Notes under the pieces: model-generated
Told to the model about the DNA's origin: nothing
What the model saw: only the letters and a program-made list of their open reading frames with translations
The model's database searches: none
Shown: piece after piece, positions 34,150 through 45,620 of the stretch
How positions within the stretch are numbered: the stretch's first letter is position 1
How the letters are laid out: each line of letters begins with the position of its first letter
Position numbers and translations under genes: made by a program
Source: Zerene cesonia
Lineage: Eukaryota; Arthropoda; Insecta; Lepidoptera; Pieridae
Direction: 5' to 3'
Assembly (NCBI RefSeq): GCF_012273895.1
Contig: NC_052122.1
Location: 992,001-1,056,000 of the forward strand
Length of the DNA: 64,000 nucleotides

Positions 34150-34935
34150 TTTGTTTATAAGTTTATTCTCAAATTATTATCTATTTGAAAAAAATTGTGC
34201 GATTATTCACAAGATAAATGAATGCTCATCGAAATTACGAGTAGATTATTTAATAAAATTTTCTCTGCTACGAATAGGTTAAGCGCCAAGAAAAGGCGCT
34301 AAACCTATTGAGCATGCGTAGTGGAGGTTCCAAGGGATGTAAAATCAGTGTTTATGATATTCTATGCTTCAATCGCATGTCTGTAATTTTTTTTTTTTTT
34401 TAATAAAAAACAAAAATTTAGAAGTATTTAAGTCATTTAAATATTATTCTTTATTATCTAACAGACATTACATGTGCGATTTCACTACCTTTAGCAGGCC
34501 AGTTACATCCCTAAACATCAAGGTCGAGTGTTCACGCATGCCCATAATAAACGTAACAAAAACTCATACAAACACCTCTTAGCGGTCATGTGTATCTGGT
34601 AACATTACATCAGAAGTTTTCTAAAGTTACGTTAGAAGTTTTTTAAGGAATAAAGGATTTGAAATATACCAAAACGATATTAATAAAGTTGAAAGATAAA
34701 GGATAGTGTCAAATTTAAAGAAAAAAGGCATAAAAAATAACAATAATATTTTTGTATAATATTATTATTATAAATATTAAGGAATAAACGTGAGTATATA
34801 TTTGCAATATCAGAAACAACATTTCCCTTACCAGATATATTTATCTGATATTATGAGTTTGTAACGTTCTAGGGTAGGTTACGATGTACTGAATCGATTT
34901 TAAAATTTAATTAAAAAAAATATATTCGTAACTGT
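34150..34935 (+). repeat. H/G block, copy 2
   Basis: H hairpin 34273-34309: AATAGGTTAAGCGCC pairs with GGCGCTAAACCTATT, 15 bp with a single mismatch, loop AAGAAAA. GAGCATGCGTAGTGGAGG follows. G: ACGCATGCCC near 34534, core 34576-34612 with CTGGTA. The palindrome CAGATATATTTATCTG follows near 34832. Confidence 0.85.
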
Positions 34936-35060
34936 GAGCGTTACAAGTGGCTATATTTTATTTTACTTTTATCCTGGGTCCTCTCGAGCAGAGGGAGGCG
35001 ATCGCCTAATTCAGTTAATAATGTTTAGAGTACATCAGTAAATCATTCTTTTACAATTAT

Positions 35061-35260
35061 TCAAATAGGATATTTAATTACCGGTCCGACCAATTCGATT
35101 ACCTACTGGGGGCAAAAATAACGATACATTGTTACTAGATCTGCATAACAAAAAGGAGATATCAATCTTAAAAAGTTAGTAAGCAGTAGTAAACTTTTCA
35201 CGCATGCGTAATTTCGTCCACTTGAGGGTTGCAACAAGTCACATATGGACCTAAAGGAAA
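35061..35260 (-). repeat. Array unit F3
   Basis: Box ACGCATGCGT near 35200-35209, core 35160-35118 with the last part ATCGTTA. The flanking inverted repeat seen in F2 has a mismatch here (ACCTACT against AGTAAGC). Confidence 0.85.
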
Positions 35261-35365
35261 AGCTGTTAAACAAGATGAAAAACAAATTCGTTTTTCAGGA
35301 AATTGCACACAAAATTAATTGAGCAATATTTTTTTTTATTAGAACGGTGTTTTAATAGTAAGATT

Positions 35366-35640
35366 ATTAAATTGACCGACCCGCGAAGGCGCAAAAAAAA
35401 AAACTTAATAATAATTTATTGTTATAGAAAAATTACATTATAAATGATATCTAACTTAAATAACTACGTCCCTCCGATTCCTTGTTGAAACCAAGAGTGT
35501 TCATCGTCTTCGGCGGGGCGGCGTCGCGGTCGTGGTGATTGCCGTCATACTTTCTGGAACCGCAGGTGTGCGCGATGTTGCGATCGTAACTGGGTACAAG
35601 TCCTTACTGGGTGGCCTTATGCATCTTCTTATAATTAATG
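35366..35640 (-). mobile_element. Retroelement fragment inserted between F3 and D3
   Basis: A less AT-rich segment absent from the other repeats. On the minus strand one frame runs about 39 codons with PPSKDLYPVTIATSRTPAVP and ends in a run of arginines and TGA, followed by AT-rich 3' sequence. It resembles the end of a retrotransposon open frame, but I cannot name the family. Confidence 0.5.
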
Positions 35641-35696
35641 CATGTTATATGTACTTAACAAGAGAAATAACATTTTGTGTTTACAATTCAATATTT

Positions 35697-35830
35697 AATT
35701 AGAACTCCTTGCATTTATGAAGACCTGGTGACGGTGCATCGTCTATAGCCAATCAAATCAATACAGAGGAACATGGAGTGGGGATAATGCACTCCTTGCC
35801 TACACCATCGTTCGGAAATTGTGATTTGTA
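35697..35830 (+). repeat. Array unit D3, 5' truncated
   Basis: Starts directly at AGAACTCCTTGCATTTATG, so the GCATGC box and about 100 bp are missing. The core at 35704-35745 is intact. The right stem arm is GATAATGCAC, one change from the usual GATGATGCAC. Confidence 0.8.
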
Positions 35831-36081
35831 ATCAAATCAATTACATTTTTGAAATATAACTTTAAAAAATCTAAAATTATTTATTCTTGATATATTTAAC
35901 AACAACCTCTCATATATTCAATACAATATAATGAAAAGACAACGCAAAACGCCAAAAGAGGTGGCGTAATAAATAGTACAATAAGTCTACACTTTCATGT
36001 CAAAATCTTCGCTTTTTATTTTTGTAAGTATTCAAGTTTTTTAATCCGTGCAATTTCATATACAAAGTATGTCATTCGAAC

Positions 36082-36490
36082 ATATATAATTGGAATCTCG
36101 GAATCGGCTCCAACGATTTTGTTTCGGGGGCGATAAATCGATCTAGCTAAGAATCTTTTTTAGAAAATGTCATATTCGTTTTTTATTCGTGTTTTATCGA
36201 CTTAAACTTACTTTTTTAACAAATAGGAGGCGTTTGAGTAGTCTCAATTTATTATGACTCTTCCTTACATCTATTGGCGAATAATAATACTATAAATGCG
36301 AAAGTTTGTGAGGATGGATGCATATGTATGTGTGCGTCTGTTACTCTTTCACGCAAAAACTACTGAACCGATTGCAATGAAATTTGCTTCGTAGATAGCT
36401 GGACAACTGAAACAACACATAAGCACTTTTTATACCGATATTGCTACGGGATACGGACTTACGCGGTTTCAACCGCGGGTCACAGCTAGT
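36082..36490 (-). mobile_element. CAAGAATTGCTCG-family retroelement end, copy 3, minus strand
   Basis: Reverse of copy 2 from the TATATAATTGGAATCTCGG end to TTTCAACCGCGGGTCACAGC, but the CAAGAATTGCTCG tail is missing. Inserted in the D3 to E3 spacer between GTCATTCGAAC and TATATAATAATG. Confidence 0.75.
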
Positions 36491-36736
36491 ATATAATAAT
36501 GTTTAGGAGAATATTTTGAATTCACAATATAATAATATTGCTTTGTTTTTTGACTTATACAAGTTGAACCGGTTGAGAAAAAACATAACGCGATGAGTAT
36601 ATTACCTATTTATTCTCACTTGTGCTGAATGTAAAGAGAAAGAATCACAATAAAAACTGACTTAGCCGTTTCGGAAAAGTTGAGCCTGCAAGCCTGTAAT
36701 TTTCCGTTCAAAGTATAACATTCGAATATTGGCACA

Positions 36737-37083
36737 TTTTTATTTTAATTTTATTTTATATCGGTTTCCAAACAACTTATACACTAATATAAGAGCAGCA
36801 GTAATTATGTACATCAAATATTATTCTATGTATTAATCTATTCTATGGATACACAAATTACTATCTAGTGCGCAAGATTAACTAAACGAAATTTTTTTAT
36901 CTAAACAGAAAAAAAAGATTACAACATAAACATACAGAAACTAAATTATCAGAGAATAGTCCGGCTTAGGTGCTACGCAGAGCAGCAAGGATTAGACGAC
37001 GAAAACTGTCAAGACTGTTGGAAAATATGTCAATAGCGTCATTTTTGTTGACTATTTCATTATTTAATCGCCACAACCTTTAG
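36737..37083. mobile_element. Insertion splitting the E3 leader
   Basis: Other repeats read GAATATTAGCACATGATAAGC without a break. Here about 350 bp lies between TTGGCACAT and ACATGATAAGC. The insert carries GGCTTAGGTGCTACGCAGAG, AGCAGCAAGGATTAG and AATCGCCACAACC, which suggests a truncated retrotransposon end. The family is unresolved. Confidence 0.65.
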
Positions 37084-37128
37084 ACATGATAAGCAAACCA
37101 AATAAATACTTATTTCTAATAAATACAC

Positions 37129-37345
37129 GTGGCGCCAACTGTTAGAAAAGCTCGGAAGTTTGGTTCTCTCGTGATAGGGAGATAGAAATCAGTTATGTTA
37201 GTTCCGATTATCGTCACGTTACGTACAGTTGTACGCATGACCTTAATTTTCAATCAATATATCTCGATGAATGAACTCTTGTTATTTATGCAGGTCTAGT
37301 ACGTGCGAATCGTAATATTTCTATAGTTGTAGAAGTTATGTATAT
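37129..37345 (+). repeat. Array unit E3
   Basis: GTGGCGCCAACTG lead, GTACGCATGACC near 37230, core 37277-37317 (TTATGCAGGTCTAGTACGTG then CGAATCGTAA). Stem TTCTA/TAGAA kept. Confidence 0.85.
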
Positions 37346-37421
37346 ATTTAACATGATGTTCTATTTAACAATTTTTTCAGCACGTTCGCTAGTATTGTCT
37401 CAATTTTATTGTGAACAAATT

Positions 37422-37712
37422 TAATTACGTTTTACAACAACTTCTCAACATAATCTCTCACCTACCGAATATACACGTTTCTTATTATCTAACAGCGCGG
37501 GTATATTCGCACTCTTGACGAGAACAAAAAACTCTATTGAAAAGTTTCTTAAAAGTTTTACGTAGTTATGCGCATGCTCAAACCCTACAAGGTTCTACTA
37601 TAATTGGGGGCGGAGCTTGCTTTAGCAGAACTCCTGATAACTTATGTAAGTCTAGTAATTGTGGATCGTAATTTTAATATCTTTTTGCCGTGCCCTCTTA
37701 GATGCCGTCGTT
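37422..37712 (+). repeat. Array unit C3
   Basis: GCGCATGCTC near 37569, GGGGCGGAGCT, core 37631-37672. The right stem arm is AGCAGAAC, giving one A-C mismatch with GTTCTACT. Directly followed by the third H/G block. Confidence 0.85.
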
Positions 37713-37829
37713 AAAATGATAATAACCAGAAACAAGAAGTCATGATTCTCTAGAACATCTTTAAAAACGAAAGGTGGCAAGTAACTAGCAACTAATGAAA
37801 TAATTAAAAACGTTTGTTTATAAATTTAT

Positions 37830-38640
37830 TCTCAAATTACATTTTTTTTTAAATTGTGCGATTATTCACAAGATAAATAAATGCTCATCGAAATTACGAG
37901 TAGATTATTTAATAAAATTTTCTCTGCTACGAATAGGTTAAGCGCCAAGACAAGGCGCTAAACCTATTGAGCATGCGTAGTGGAGGTTCCAAGGGATGTA
38001 AAATCAGTGTTTATGATATTCTATGCTTCAATCGCAATGTCTGTAAATTTTTTATTTAAAATAAAAAACAAAAATTACGAAGTTATTAATTCATTTAAAT
38101 ATTATTCTTTCTTACCTAACAGACATTACATGTGCGATGTTCGCAACCTTTAGCAGGCCAGTTACATCCCTAAACATCAAGGTCGAGTGTTCACGCATGC
38201 CCATAATAAACGTAACAAAACTTCATACAAACACCTCTTAGCGGTCATGTGTATCTGGTAATATTACATCAGAAGTTTTCTAAAGTTACATTAGAAGTTT
38301 TATAAATAATAAAAATATTAAGTATCCCAAAACGATATTAATCAAGTTGAAAGATAAGGGATAATATCAAATTTAAAGAAAAAAGGCACGAAACAATGAC
38401 CATAATACTTTGGTATAATATTATTATTATAAATATTAATGAATAAACGTGAGTATATCTTTGCAATATAAATAAAAGAAACGACATTTTTCTTACCAGA
38501 TATATTTATCTGATATTATGAGTTTGTAACGTTCTATGGTAGGTTACGATGTACTGAATCCATTTTAAAATTTATTTAATAAATATATTTAAACATATAT
38601 TTGTAACTATAAGTGTTACAAGTGGCTATATTTTATTTTA
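37830..38640 (+). repeat. H/G block, copy 3
   Basis: H hairpin 37932-37968 with the loop changed to AAGACAA and the stem kept. G: ACGCATGCCC near 38194, core 38235-38272 with CTGGTA. The palindrome CAGATATATTTATCTG near 38497 is kept. Confidence 0.85.
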
Positions 38641-38696
38641 CTTTTATCCTGGGTCCTCTCGAGCGGAGGGAGGCGATCGCCTAATTTTGTTAATTA

Positions 38697-39025
38697 CTAG
38701 CTGCGCCCCGCGGTTTCACCCGCGTAAGTCCGTATCACGTAGGAATATCAAATTAATCATATCTTGTGATAGAGTAAACCGATTTCGATGAAACAAAAAC
38801 TAAGTTATACCTCAAGTTACGTATAATTTTTGTATATAAACATTGTCTGCATTTAATTTGAAGATTTTAAGTGATGTGCGCACAAACAAACAGACAAACA
38901 GACAAAAATTTCAAAAATGATGGAAATGGGTTCTCTTAGTTATCTTTTCACACACTGGCTATTTTTTTTCAATTTTTCAATGTACAAAGATGACTTTTCT
39001 ACAGATTTATTATATGTATAGATTT
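38697..39025 (+). repeat. Lepidopteran interspersed repeat (CTAGCTGCGCCCCGCGG...)
   Basis: Starts ACTAGCTGCGCCCCGCGGTT with GTAAGTCCGTATC, and ends TTATTATATGTATAGATT after an AAACAAACAGACAAACAGAC run. Inserted between GTTAAT and GTACATCAG of the H/G to F spacer. Confidence 0.75.
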
Positions 39026-39059
39026 TTTAGCGTACATCAGTAAATCATTCTTTTATGTT

Positions 39060-39260
39060 ATTCAAATAGGATATTTAATTACCGGTCCGACCATTTGATT
39101 GACTCCTGGGAGCAAAAATTACGATACATTGTTACTAGATCTGCATAACCAAAAGGAGATATCAATCATAAAAAGTTAGTAGGCAGTGGTAAACTTTTCA
39201 CGCATGCGTAATTTCGTCCACTTGAGGGTTGCAACAAGTCACATATGGACGTAAAGGAAA
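39060..39260 (-). repeat. Array unit F4
   Basis: Box ACGCATGCGT at 39200-39209, core 39160-39120 intact. The sequence beyond the core is CTCCTGGGAGC, a small palindrome, instead of CTACTGGGGGC. Confidence 0.85.
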
Positions 39261-39394
39261 AGCTGTTAAACAAGATAAAAACAAATTCTTTTTGCAGGAA
39301 ATTGTACACAAAATTAAATGAGCAATATTTTTTTTATTAGAATGGTGTTTAAATAGTAAGATAAATAATATTTTGTGCTTACAATACAATATTT

Positions 39395-39620
39395 TAATTA
39401 CTATTGCTACTGTCGACGCTACCCTACTTACACGACCTTGTAGATGGACAACGCATGCTCCGTACTTCAACGAAAATTCAATAATTGCAGCATTAATGTG
39501 ATCTCCTTGCATTTATGAAGACCTGGTGACGGTGCATCGTCTATAGGTAATAAAATCAATACAAAGGAACATGGAGTGGGGATGATGCACTCCTTGCATA
39601 CACCATCGTTCGGAAATTGA
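39395..39620 (+). repeat. Array unit D4
   Basis: ACGCATGCTCCGTAC at 39450-39464, core 39503-39542, and both hairpin arms kept (GTGCATCGTC and GATGATGCAC). Confidence 0.85.
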
Positions 39621-40079
39621 CCTTTTTAACGAAATCAATTACGTCTTCTCTTTTTTTAAACTTAAAAAGTTAATTTATTTATTCTTCTTACATTAAACAA
39701 ATTCCATTCATATTATTAACACAAAGTCGAGGGCTGCAACAGATTCAACCTCTTTCAAAAGTTTTCGACCAATTTCCAAAATTCTTTTGAGTACTCTGGA
39801 TAATAATTTTATTTGACCGTCTAAAGTTATTAGGAAACATTTCCTGATATGAAAGTAAATATTTTTTGAAATTTATATATTATTTAAAAACACAATAGAA
39901 TCCGATGAAAAGACAACGCCAATAACCAAAAAATTGGTGTAATCAAGTACAAAAGGTTTCATGTGAAATTGTTCGCTTTATATTTTTATCAATATAAAAA
40001 TTTTCAATTCGTTCAATTTCACGTACAAAGTATATTATTCAAACGAATTTACAGCATGCATTTTACCACATGCCGTAAT

Positions 40080-40314
40080 CATGTCAAAAGACCATTTTTT
40101 TTAACGACGAGGAAATCTTCAAAAGATACTCTAGTTTTGGGGGAAAAGTAGAGCATGTGGGATTTCTTCCCACTGAAACCTCGTCGGTGGCCAAACACAC
40201 AGCGCAGTAGCAGCAGAGATCCCGGGATTTCCAATTGTACGTACCAGGATCCCCACAGCAATATGTCAAAATAATGTGGCTTACCATACCCATTAATGGG
40301 TATGTCAAAGGACT
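40080..40314 (-). mobile_element. Retroposon fragment with target duplication ATGTCAAARGAC
   Basis: ATGTCAAAAGAC (left, about 40081) and ATGTCAAAGGAC (right, about 40303) flank a 210-bp insert whose left end is T-rich, so the 3' tail lies on the minus strand. The insert contains AGTGGGAAGAAATCCCACAT (minus strand), as in 3' parts of some lepidopteran LINEs. Other D to E spacers read ATGTCAAAGGACTTAA without interruption. Confidence 0.8.
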
Positions 40315-40605
40315 TAATATATAATTTGTTGTTATTAGTATTTTTCTATTAAACTTATACACAAGTTGAACCGGTAAACGTTGTTCTGCCAGGACATCCT
40401 AATCTTCATAGAGAAATCAGATAACACGATATTTTCTCACTTCTACTGAATATACAAAGAGACGAACTCACTATTAAAATCGGCCCAGCAGTTTCGGAAA
40501 CGTTGAGCACGAGTGGCTATAATTTTTCGTTCAAAGTATAATTCGAATACTAACATACGATAAGCAATCCAAATTAATAGTCATTACTAATAAATACACG
40601 TGGCG

Positions 40606-40820
40606 CCAACTGTTAGCAAAGCCCGGAAGTTTGGTTCTCTCTAGATAGGATACATAAAAGTCAGGTATGTTAGTTCCGATTATTGTCACGTTACGTACAG
40701 TTGTACGCATGACCTAAATTTTCAATCAATATGTCTCGATGAATGAACTCTTGTTATTTATGCAGGTCTAGTACTTGCGAATCGTAATATTTCTATAGTT
40801 GTAGAAGTTATATATATATT
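40606..40820 (+). repeat. Array unit E4
   Basis: GTGGCGCCAACTG lead, GTACGCATGACC near 40705, core 40748-40789. Stem TTCTA/TAGAA kept. A (TA)n run at 40885-40918 follows. Confidence 0.85.
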
Positions 40821-40882
40821 TAACATGATGTTCTATTTAACAATTTTTTCAGCACGTTCGTTAGTATTGTCTCAATTTTATT

Positions 40883-40921
<39 letters not shown>

Positions 40922-41021
40922 TTTAAATGAACAATACAATACAGATATATTTGTTTGCTTTTAATCTTGTACAATTTGACATAAAACTGGCATACGTTGT
41001 TTTGCCAGGACACTCTAATCC

Positions 41022-41312
41022 TAAGTGAAATTACGTTTTACAACAACTCCTCAACATAATCTCTCACCTACCGAATGTACACGTTTCTTATTATCTAACA
41101 GCGCGGGTATATTCGCACTCTTGACGAGAACAAAAAACTCTATTGAAAGTTTCTTGAAAGTTTTACGTAGTTGTGCGCATGCTCCAACCCTTCAAGGTTC
41201 TACTATAATTGGGGGCGGAGCTTGCTTTGGCAGAACTCCTGATAACTTATGTAAGTCTTGTAATTGTGAATCGTAATTTTAATATCTGTTGGCCGTGCCC
41301 TGTTAGATATCG
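41022..41312 (+). repeat. Array unit C4
   Basis: GCGCATGCTCC near 41174, GGGGCGGAGCT, core 41236-41278 with a CTTGTA variant. The right stem arm is GGCAGAAC, so the hairpin is weakened. Confidence 0.85.
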
Positions 41313-41329
41313 TCGATAAAATGATAATA

Positions 41330-41760
41330 GGGGGGCGTCCATAAATTACGCGAGGTGTTTAAGGCGGGGTCAAGTAAAGTCTTTCCAAATCTCACTTGGG
41401 TGAGCGGGGTGATTTCAATAGATATTACGTAATTTTTTTTAACAGAAAACCATGAAAATAAAGTTTAGTTAAAGTTAAAATAAACATATGGCAAAACTTG
41501 AAATATTAGTATTCGTCATCTATCCTTTTAAATCCCGCGGACGCATATTTTTTATTATTTTTTCTTTCTTAAATCCAATGGGTTCATAGTCAAAATACAT
41601 TTCAAAAAATCTCACGTGAGATTTGGGGAGGGGGGGGGGAGAGGGTTAAGAAAAATCTCACGAAATCTCACTAGGGAAGGCTGGGGGTTCAAAAGATCCT
41701 GAAAAATGTCTCATGTCATATGTGAAAAATGTCTAATGTCTCATGTCATCAATGGTGACA
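41330..41760. mobile_element. Insertion with GGGGGGCGTCCATAAATTAC start, unclassified
   Basis: Lies between the paired units C4 and C5. Contains CGTCCATAAATTACG, GGTCAAGTAAAGTCTTTCC and repeated AATCTCAC motifs around a G-run (41624-41640). Resembles a common insect repeat, probably a DNA-transposon derivative. No coding capacity. Confidence 0.55.
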
Positions 41761-41885
41761 AATAACTAGCAAGTAATGAAATATTACGAAAATTTTAAAT
41801 GAAAATAAATCTAACAGGCTATAATTTTTAAATATAATACAATAAATAATTCACAACAAATATGCAACAACAACAAGAACAAAAA

Positions 41886-42062
41886 AGTTCTATCGAAAAG
41901 TTTCTTGAAAGTTTTACATAGTTGTGCGCATGCTCCAGCCCTTCAAGGTTCTACTACAAATATGGGCGGAGCTTGTTTTTGTAGATCTCCTGATAACTTA
42001 TGTAAGTCTAGTAATTGTGAATCGTAATTTTTAATATATATGCCGTCCCTATTTAGAAACCG
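41886..42062 (+). repeat. Array unit C5, second C of a pair
   Basis: GTTTCTTGAAAG, GTGCGCATGCTCC near 41925, core 41986-42028. The hairpin has shifted to CTACAAA (41954-41960) with TTTGTAG (41978-41984), a new complementary pair. Downstream sequence to the mariner remnant matches C1. Confidence 0.85.
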
Positions 42063-42257
42063 TCATTAAATTTCGATTTTCGAATGAATGTGTTTATTGT
42101 AAACAAATCTCTTTGACTACACTGAATGTAATGGCTGGTTTAATACCATTAAATGTGACATTTTGAAAATGCAATAAATATAAAAAAACCGGTTTTCGTC
42201 ATTTTTCAATTGTTTTTCAAGCTAGCAAAATTAACGTAAAGAACGAAGAAATTCCGC

Positions 42258-42598
42258 AATTCAAAGTTTTATAACAAAATAGGAAAAAATGCGACTTATG
42301 CCGCGGATAAATTTTTTGCGATTTACGGACCTGATGCGATATCAATAAGAGTACTACAAATGTGGTTCAAGCGTGTCGAGTGGAAATTTTAATGTGAAAA
42401 ATGAGGTTCGACTTTTCCACCTGTTTCGGTCATTGCTGAATTTTTTAGGAAGCATAAAGCTAACCGCAAAAGAACACTGTGAATACTTCCTGTCTGATTT
42501 TTTATATAAAAAATCCCAAAATGTCTACAGGGATGGGATCATAAAACTACCCACAAGATGGCAAAGTCATCGATCAAAACGGCACATACATGTTATAA
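42258..42598 (+). pseudogene. Internally deleted mariner transposase remnant, copy 2
   Basis: The helix-turn-helix part AIYGPDAISIRVLQMWFKR is well preserved. SGNFNVKNEVRL follows after a 2-base loss, then a joined stretch with EHCEYFLSDFLYKKSQ and YRDGIIKLPTRWQ near the C-terminus. This copy keeps about 30 bp more of the C-terminal half than copy 1 and lacks its 52-bp insert, but a 2-base deletion after TRWQ changes the frame. The catalytic centre is missing. Confidence 0.9.
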
Positions 42599-43149
42599 AA
42601 GAATAAAAATTAAAGTTAAAGAAATAACTTTCTTTTTCTGAACAATACGAAAATTCTTTGCCCCGAGGTAATAATTAAAAGAACATGTGTCCCATAAATT
42701 TAAAGGCGTATAAATAAAATAAGTGTGTTGTTTTCTGATAGAAGCAATTGCGATATGATATCAAACATTTTATTGTATTGTTAAAGATTTTTATGATATT
42801 ATTTAAGGTGTTGATATCTGCATACATCACATTATTATTATTTTTATAGCTACTTGAAGTCGAAGTCTTTTTAAATTATTCGAAGTTTGTCGAAAACACC
42901 TAGATTTAATAGTTCTGCTGAAGAGTTAGCTGTCGTTTTTTGAAAAATGTATGTGAAAATATAGTGTTTATAAAATATCCATATTACATAGTAATCCTGT
43001 TATTAAATAAGTATAAGAATTTAATATATTCAAAGGGTTATATAGCGATTCCTGTTTTTAAATAACTATAAGAATTTAATACACAGAAAGAGTCCGTTAC
43101 ATCATTATCGAATTAAATTGTCTTTATCACTTAATGTAGCCAATAAAAT

Positions 43150-43350
43150 TCAAATAGGATATTTAATTACCGGTCCGACCATTCGATTGCCTACTGGGGG
43201 CAAAAATTACGATACATTGTTACTAGATCTGCATAACCAAAAGGAGATATCAGTTTAATAAGTTTCAATTTGTAGTAGTAAACTTTTCCCGAATGCGTAA
43301 AGTCGTCTTCTTGAGGGTTGCTACCCATCACATATGGACCTAAAGGAAAA
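43150..43350 (-). repeat. Array unit F5
   Basis: Core 43247-43203 is intact, but the box is mutated (GAATGCGT at about 43291-43298) and the sequence between is diverged, showing AGTTTCAATTTGTAG instead of AAAAGTTAGTAGGC. Confidence 0.85.
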
Positions 43351-43483
43351 GCTATTAAGCTATATGAAAAGCAATTTAGTTTGTGACGAAACTGCATAAA
43401 AAATTAAATATACCATGCATTTTTATAAAAACTGTGTTTCAGTAATATAATAAATATTCTTTTGCTTTTTACAATTCAATATT

Positions 43484-43710
43484 TAATTACTATTGTTTCT
43501 GTAGGAGCAACCCTTCCTTATATGACCTTGTAGATGGACAACGCATGCTCCGTACTTCGATGAAAATTGAAAAATTGCAGAATTAATGTAGACCTCCTTG
43601 CATTTATGAAGACCTGGTGACGGTGCATCGTCTGTAGCCAATAAAATCAATACAGAGGAACATGGAGTGGGGATGATGCACTCCTTGCATACAGCATCGT
43701 TCGGAAATTG
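43484..43710 (+). repeat. Array unit D5
   Basis: ACGCATGCTCCGTAC at 43541, core 43593-43632, hairpin arms GTGCATCGTC and GATGATGCAC kept. Confidence 0.85.
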
Positions 43711-44109
43711 TGATTTGTAATGAAATCAATTATATCTCCTAACTTTAAAAAAACTCAAATTATTTATTCTTAATATATTAAATTACAACCTCTCATACAA
43801 TTCACTAACTGCTATATAACAAAAGGGCTGCATATTCACCCGGTTTTCAAAGTTTCCCACCAGTTACCAATTCTTCTTAGTAAAGCTAATATTATTCGCA
43901 AAATAATGTTATTCGCTTGTCTAAAGTTATTAGGAGAAATTCCTTGACATGAAAGTATTACAAGTTTTCAATCCGTGCAATTTCACATACAAATCCACGT
44001 GCTAACGTAACCATGTCAAAGGACTTAATATATAAAAGAATTAAGGAGAATATTTTGAATGAACAAAAAGCATATACTTATATATATAAAGCATATATAA
44101 AGTTGAACC

Positions 44110-44160
44110 TAACTCTAGTACTTGCGTATCGTAATATGTATTTCTATAGATGTAGAATCA
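44110..44160 (+). repeat. Array unit E5, fragment
   Basis: Only CTCTAGTACTTGCGTATCG through TTTCTATAGATGTAGAA remains. It then joins at ATCATTATCGAATT directly to the F6 leader, so the whole C unit and spacers of this repeat are absent. The period here is only about 1 kb. Confidence 0.8.
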
Positions 44161-44203
44161 TTATCGAATTAAATTGTCTTTGTCACTTTATGTAGAAAAG
44201 AAA

Positions 44204-44400
44204 ATAGGATAGGATATTTAATTACCGGTCCGACCATTTGATTGACTCCTGGGAGCAAAAATTACGATACATTGTTACTAGATCTGCATAACCAAAAGTA
44301 GATATCAATCATAAAAAGTTAGTAAGCAGTAAACTTTTCACGCATGCGTAATTTCGTCCACTTGAGGGTTGCAACAAGTCACATATGGACCTAAAGGAAA
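44204..44400 (-). repeat. Array unit F6
   Basis: Box ACGCATGCGT at 44340-44349, core 44301-44262 with CTACTTTTGG in place of CTCCTTTTGG. The CTCCTGGGAGC variant links it to F4. Confidence 0.85.
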
Positions 44401-44565
44401 AGCTGTTAAACAAGATGAAAAGTAATTACAAAATACACATCACATAAAGTCACACACATAAAGTCTTTGGTGAAACTGCACACAAAATTAAATATACCAT
44501 GCATATTTATACAAAATGTTTTCAGTAATTTAATTAAACTTCTTTTCCTTTTTACAATTCAATAT

Positions 44566-44795
44566 TTAATTGCTATTGTTTCTGTAGGAGCAACCCTTCC
44601 TTATATGGCCTTGTAGATGTACAACGCATGCTCCGTACCTGATGAAAATTCAATAATTACAGAATTAATGTAGAACTCCTTGCATTTATGAAGATCTGGT
44701 GACGGTGCATCGTCTATATCCAATAAAATCAATACAGAGGAACATGGAGTGGGGATGATGCACTTCTTGTTAACACCATCGTTCGGAAATTGTGA
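44566..44795 (+). repeat. Array unit D6
   Basis: ACGCATGCTCCGTAC at 44624, core 44676-44714, GTGCATCGTC and GATGATGCAC kept. CACTTC replaces CACTCC after the arm. Confidence 0.85.
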
Positions 44796-45407
44796 TATCC
44801 TAACTTTGTTAACTCAAAAAAAAAACTCAAAATATTTATTTAGTCTTGACATATTAAATAACAATCTCTCATATAATTCACTAACTGCTAATAAAATATA
44901 AACAATATATAAATATAACAAAAGGGCTGCATATTCACCCGGTGCAAAACTCCAAAAGAGGTGGCGTAATAAATAGTACAATAAGTCTACACTTTCATAT
45001 CAAATTATTCGCTTTTTATTTTTGTAAGTATTCAAGTTTTCAATCCGTGCAATTTCACATACAAAGTATCTCATTCGAACAAAAATTTACAGCTATCCAC
45101 GTGCTAACGTAACCATGTCAAACTTAATATGTAATAATATTTAGGAGAATATTTTGAATTAACAATATAATAATATTGCTTTGTTTTATCAAAGTTGATC
45201 CGGTTGAGAATTAACATAGCGCGATGAGTATATTACCTATTTATTCTGACTTCTACTGAATATATGAAGAGAAAGAATCACAATACAAATCGACCTAGCC
45301 GTTTCGGAAGAGATGAGCCTGCAAGCCTCTAATTTTCCGTTCAAAGTATAACATTGGAATATTAGCACATGATAAGCAAACCAAATAAATACTTATTTCT
45401 AATAAAT

Positions 45408-45620
45408 ACACGTGGCGCCAACTGTTAGAAAAGCCTGGAAGTTTGGTTCTCTCTTGATAGGGAGATAGAAATCAGTTATGTTAGTTCCGATTATTGTCAC
45501 GTTACGTACTGTTGTACGCATGAACTAATTTTCAATCAATATGTCTCGATAAATGAACTCTTCTCGTTTATGCAGATCTAGTATTTGCGTGTCGTAAGAT
45601 TTCTATAAATGTAGAAGTTA
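45408..45620 (+). repeat. Array unit E6
   Basis: Lead CACGTGGCGCCAAC, GTACGCATGAAC near 45514, core 45557-45597. The loop of the small stem changed to TAAATG while TTCTA/TAGAA is kept. Confidence 0.85.

Noticed and set aside
39198..39512. Minus frame spanning F4 and D4
   Set aside because: It crosses the divergent gap between two array units and is broken in the other repeats.
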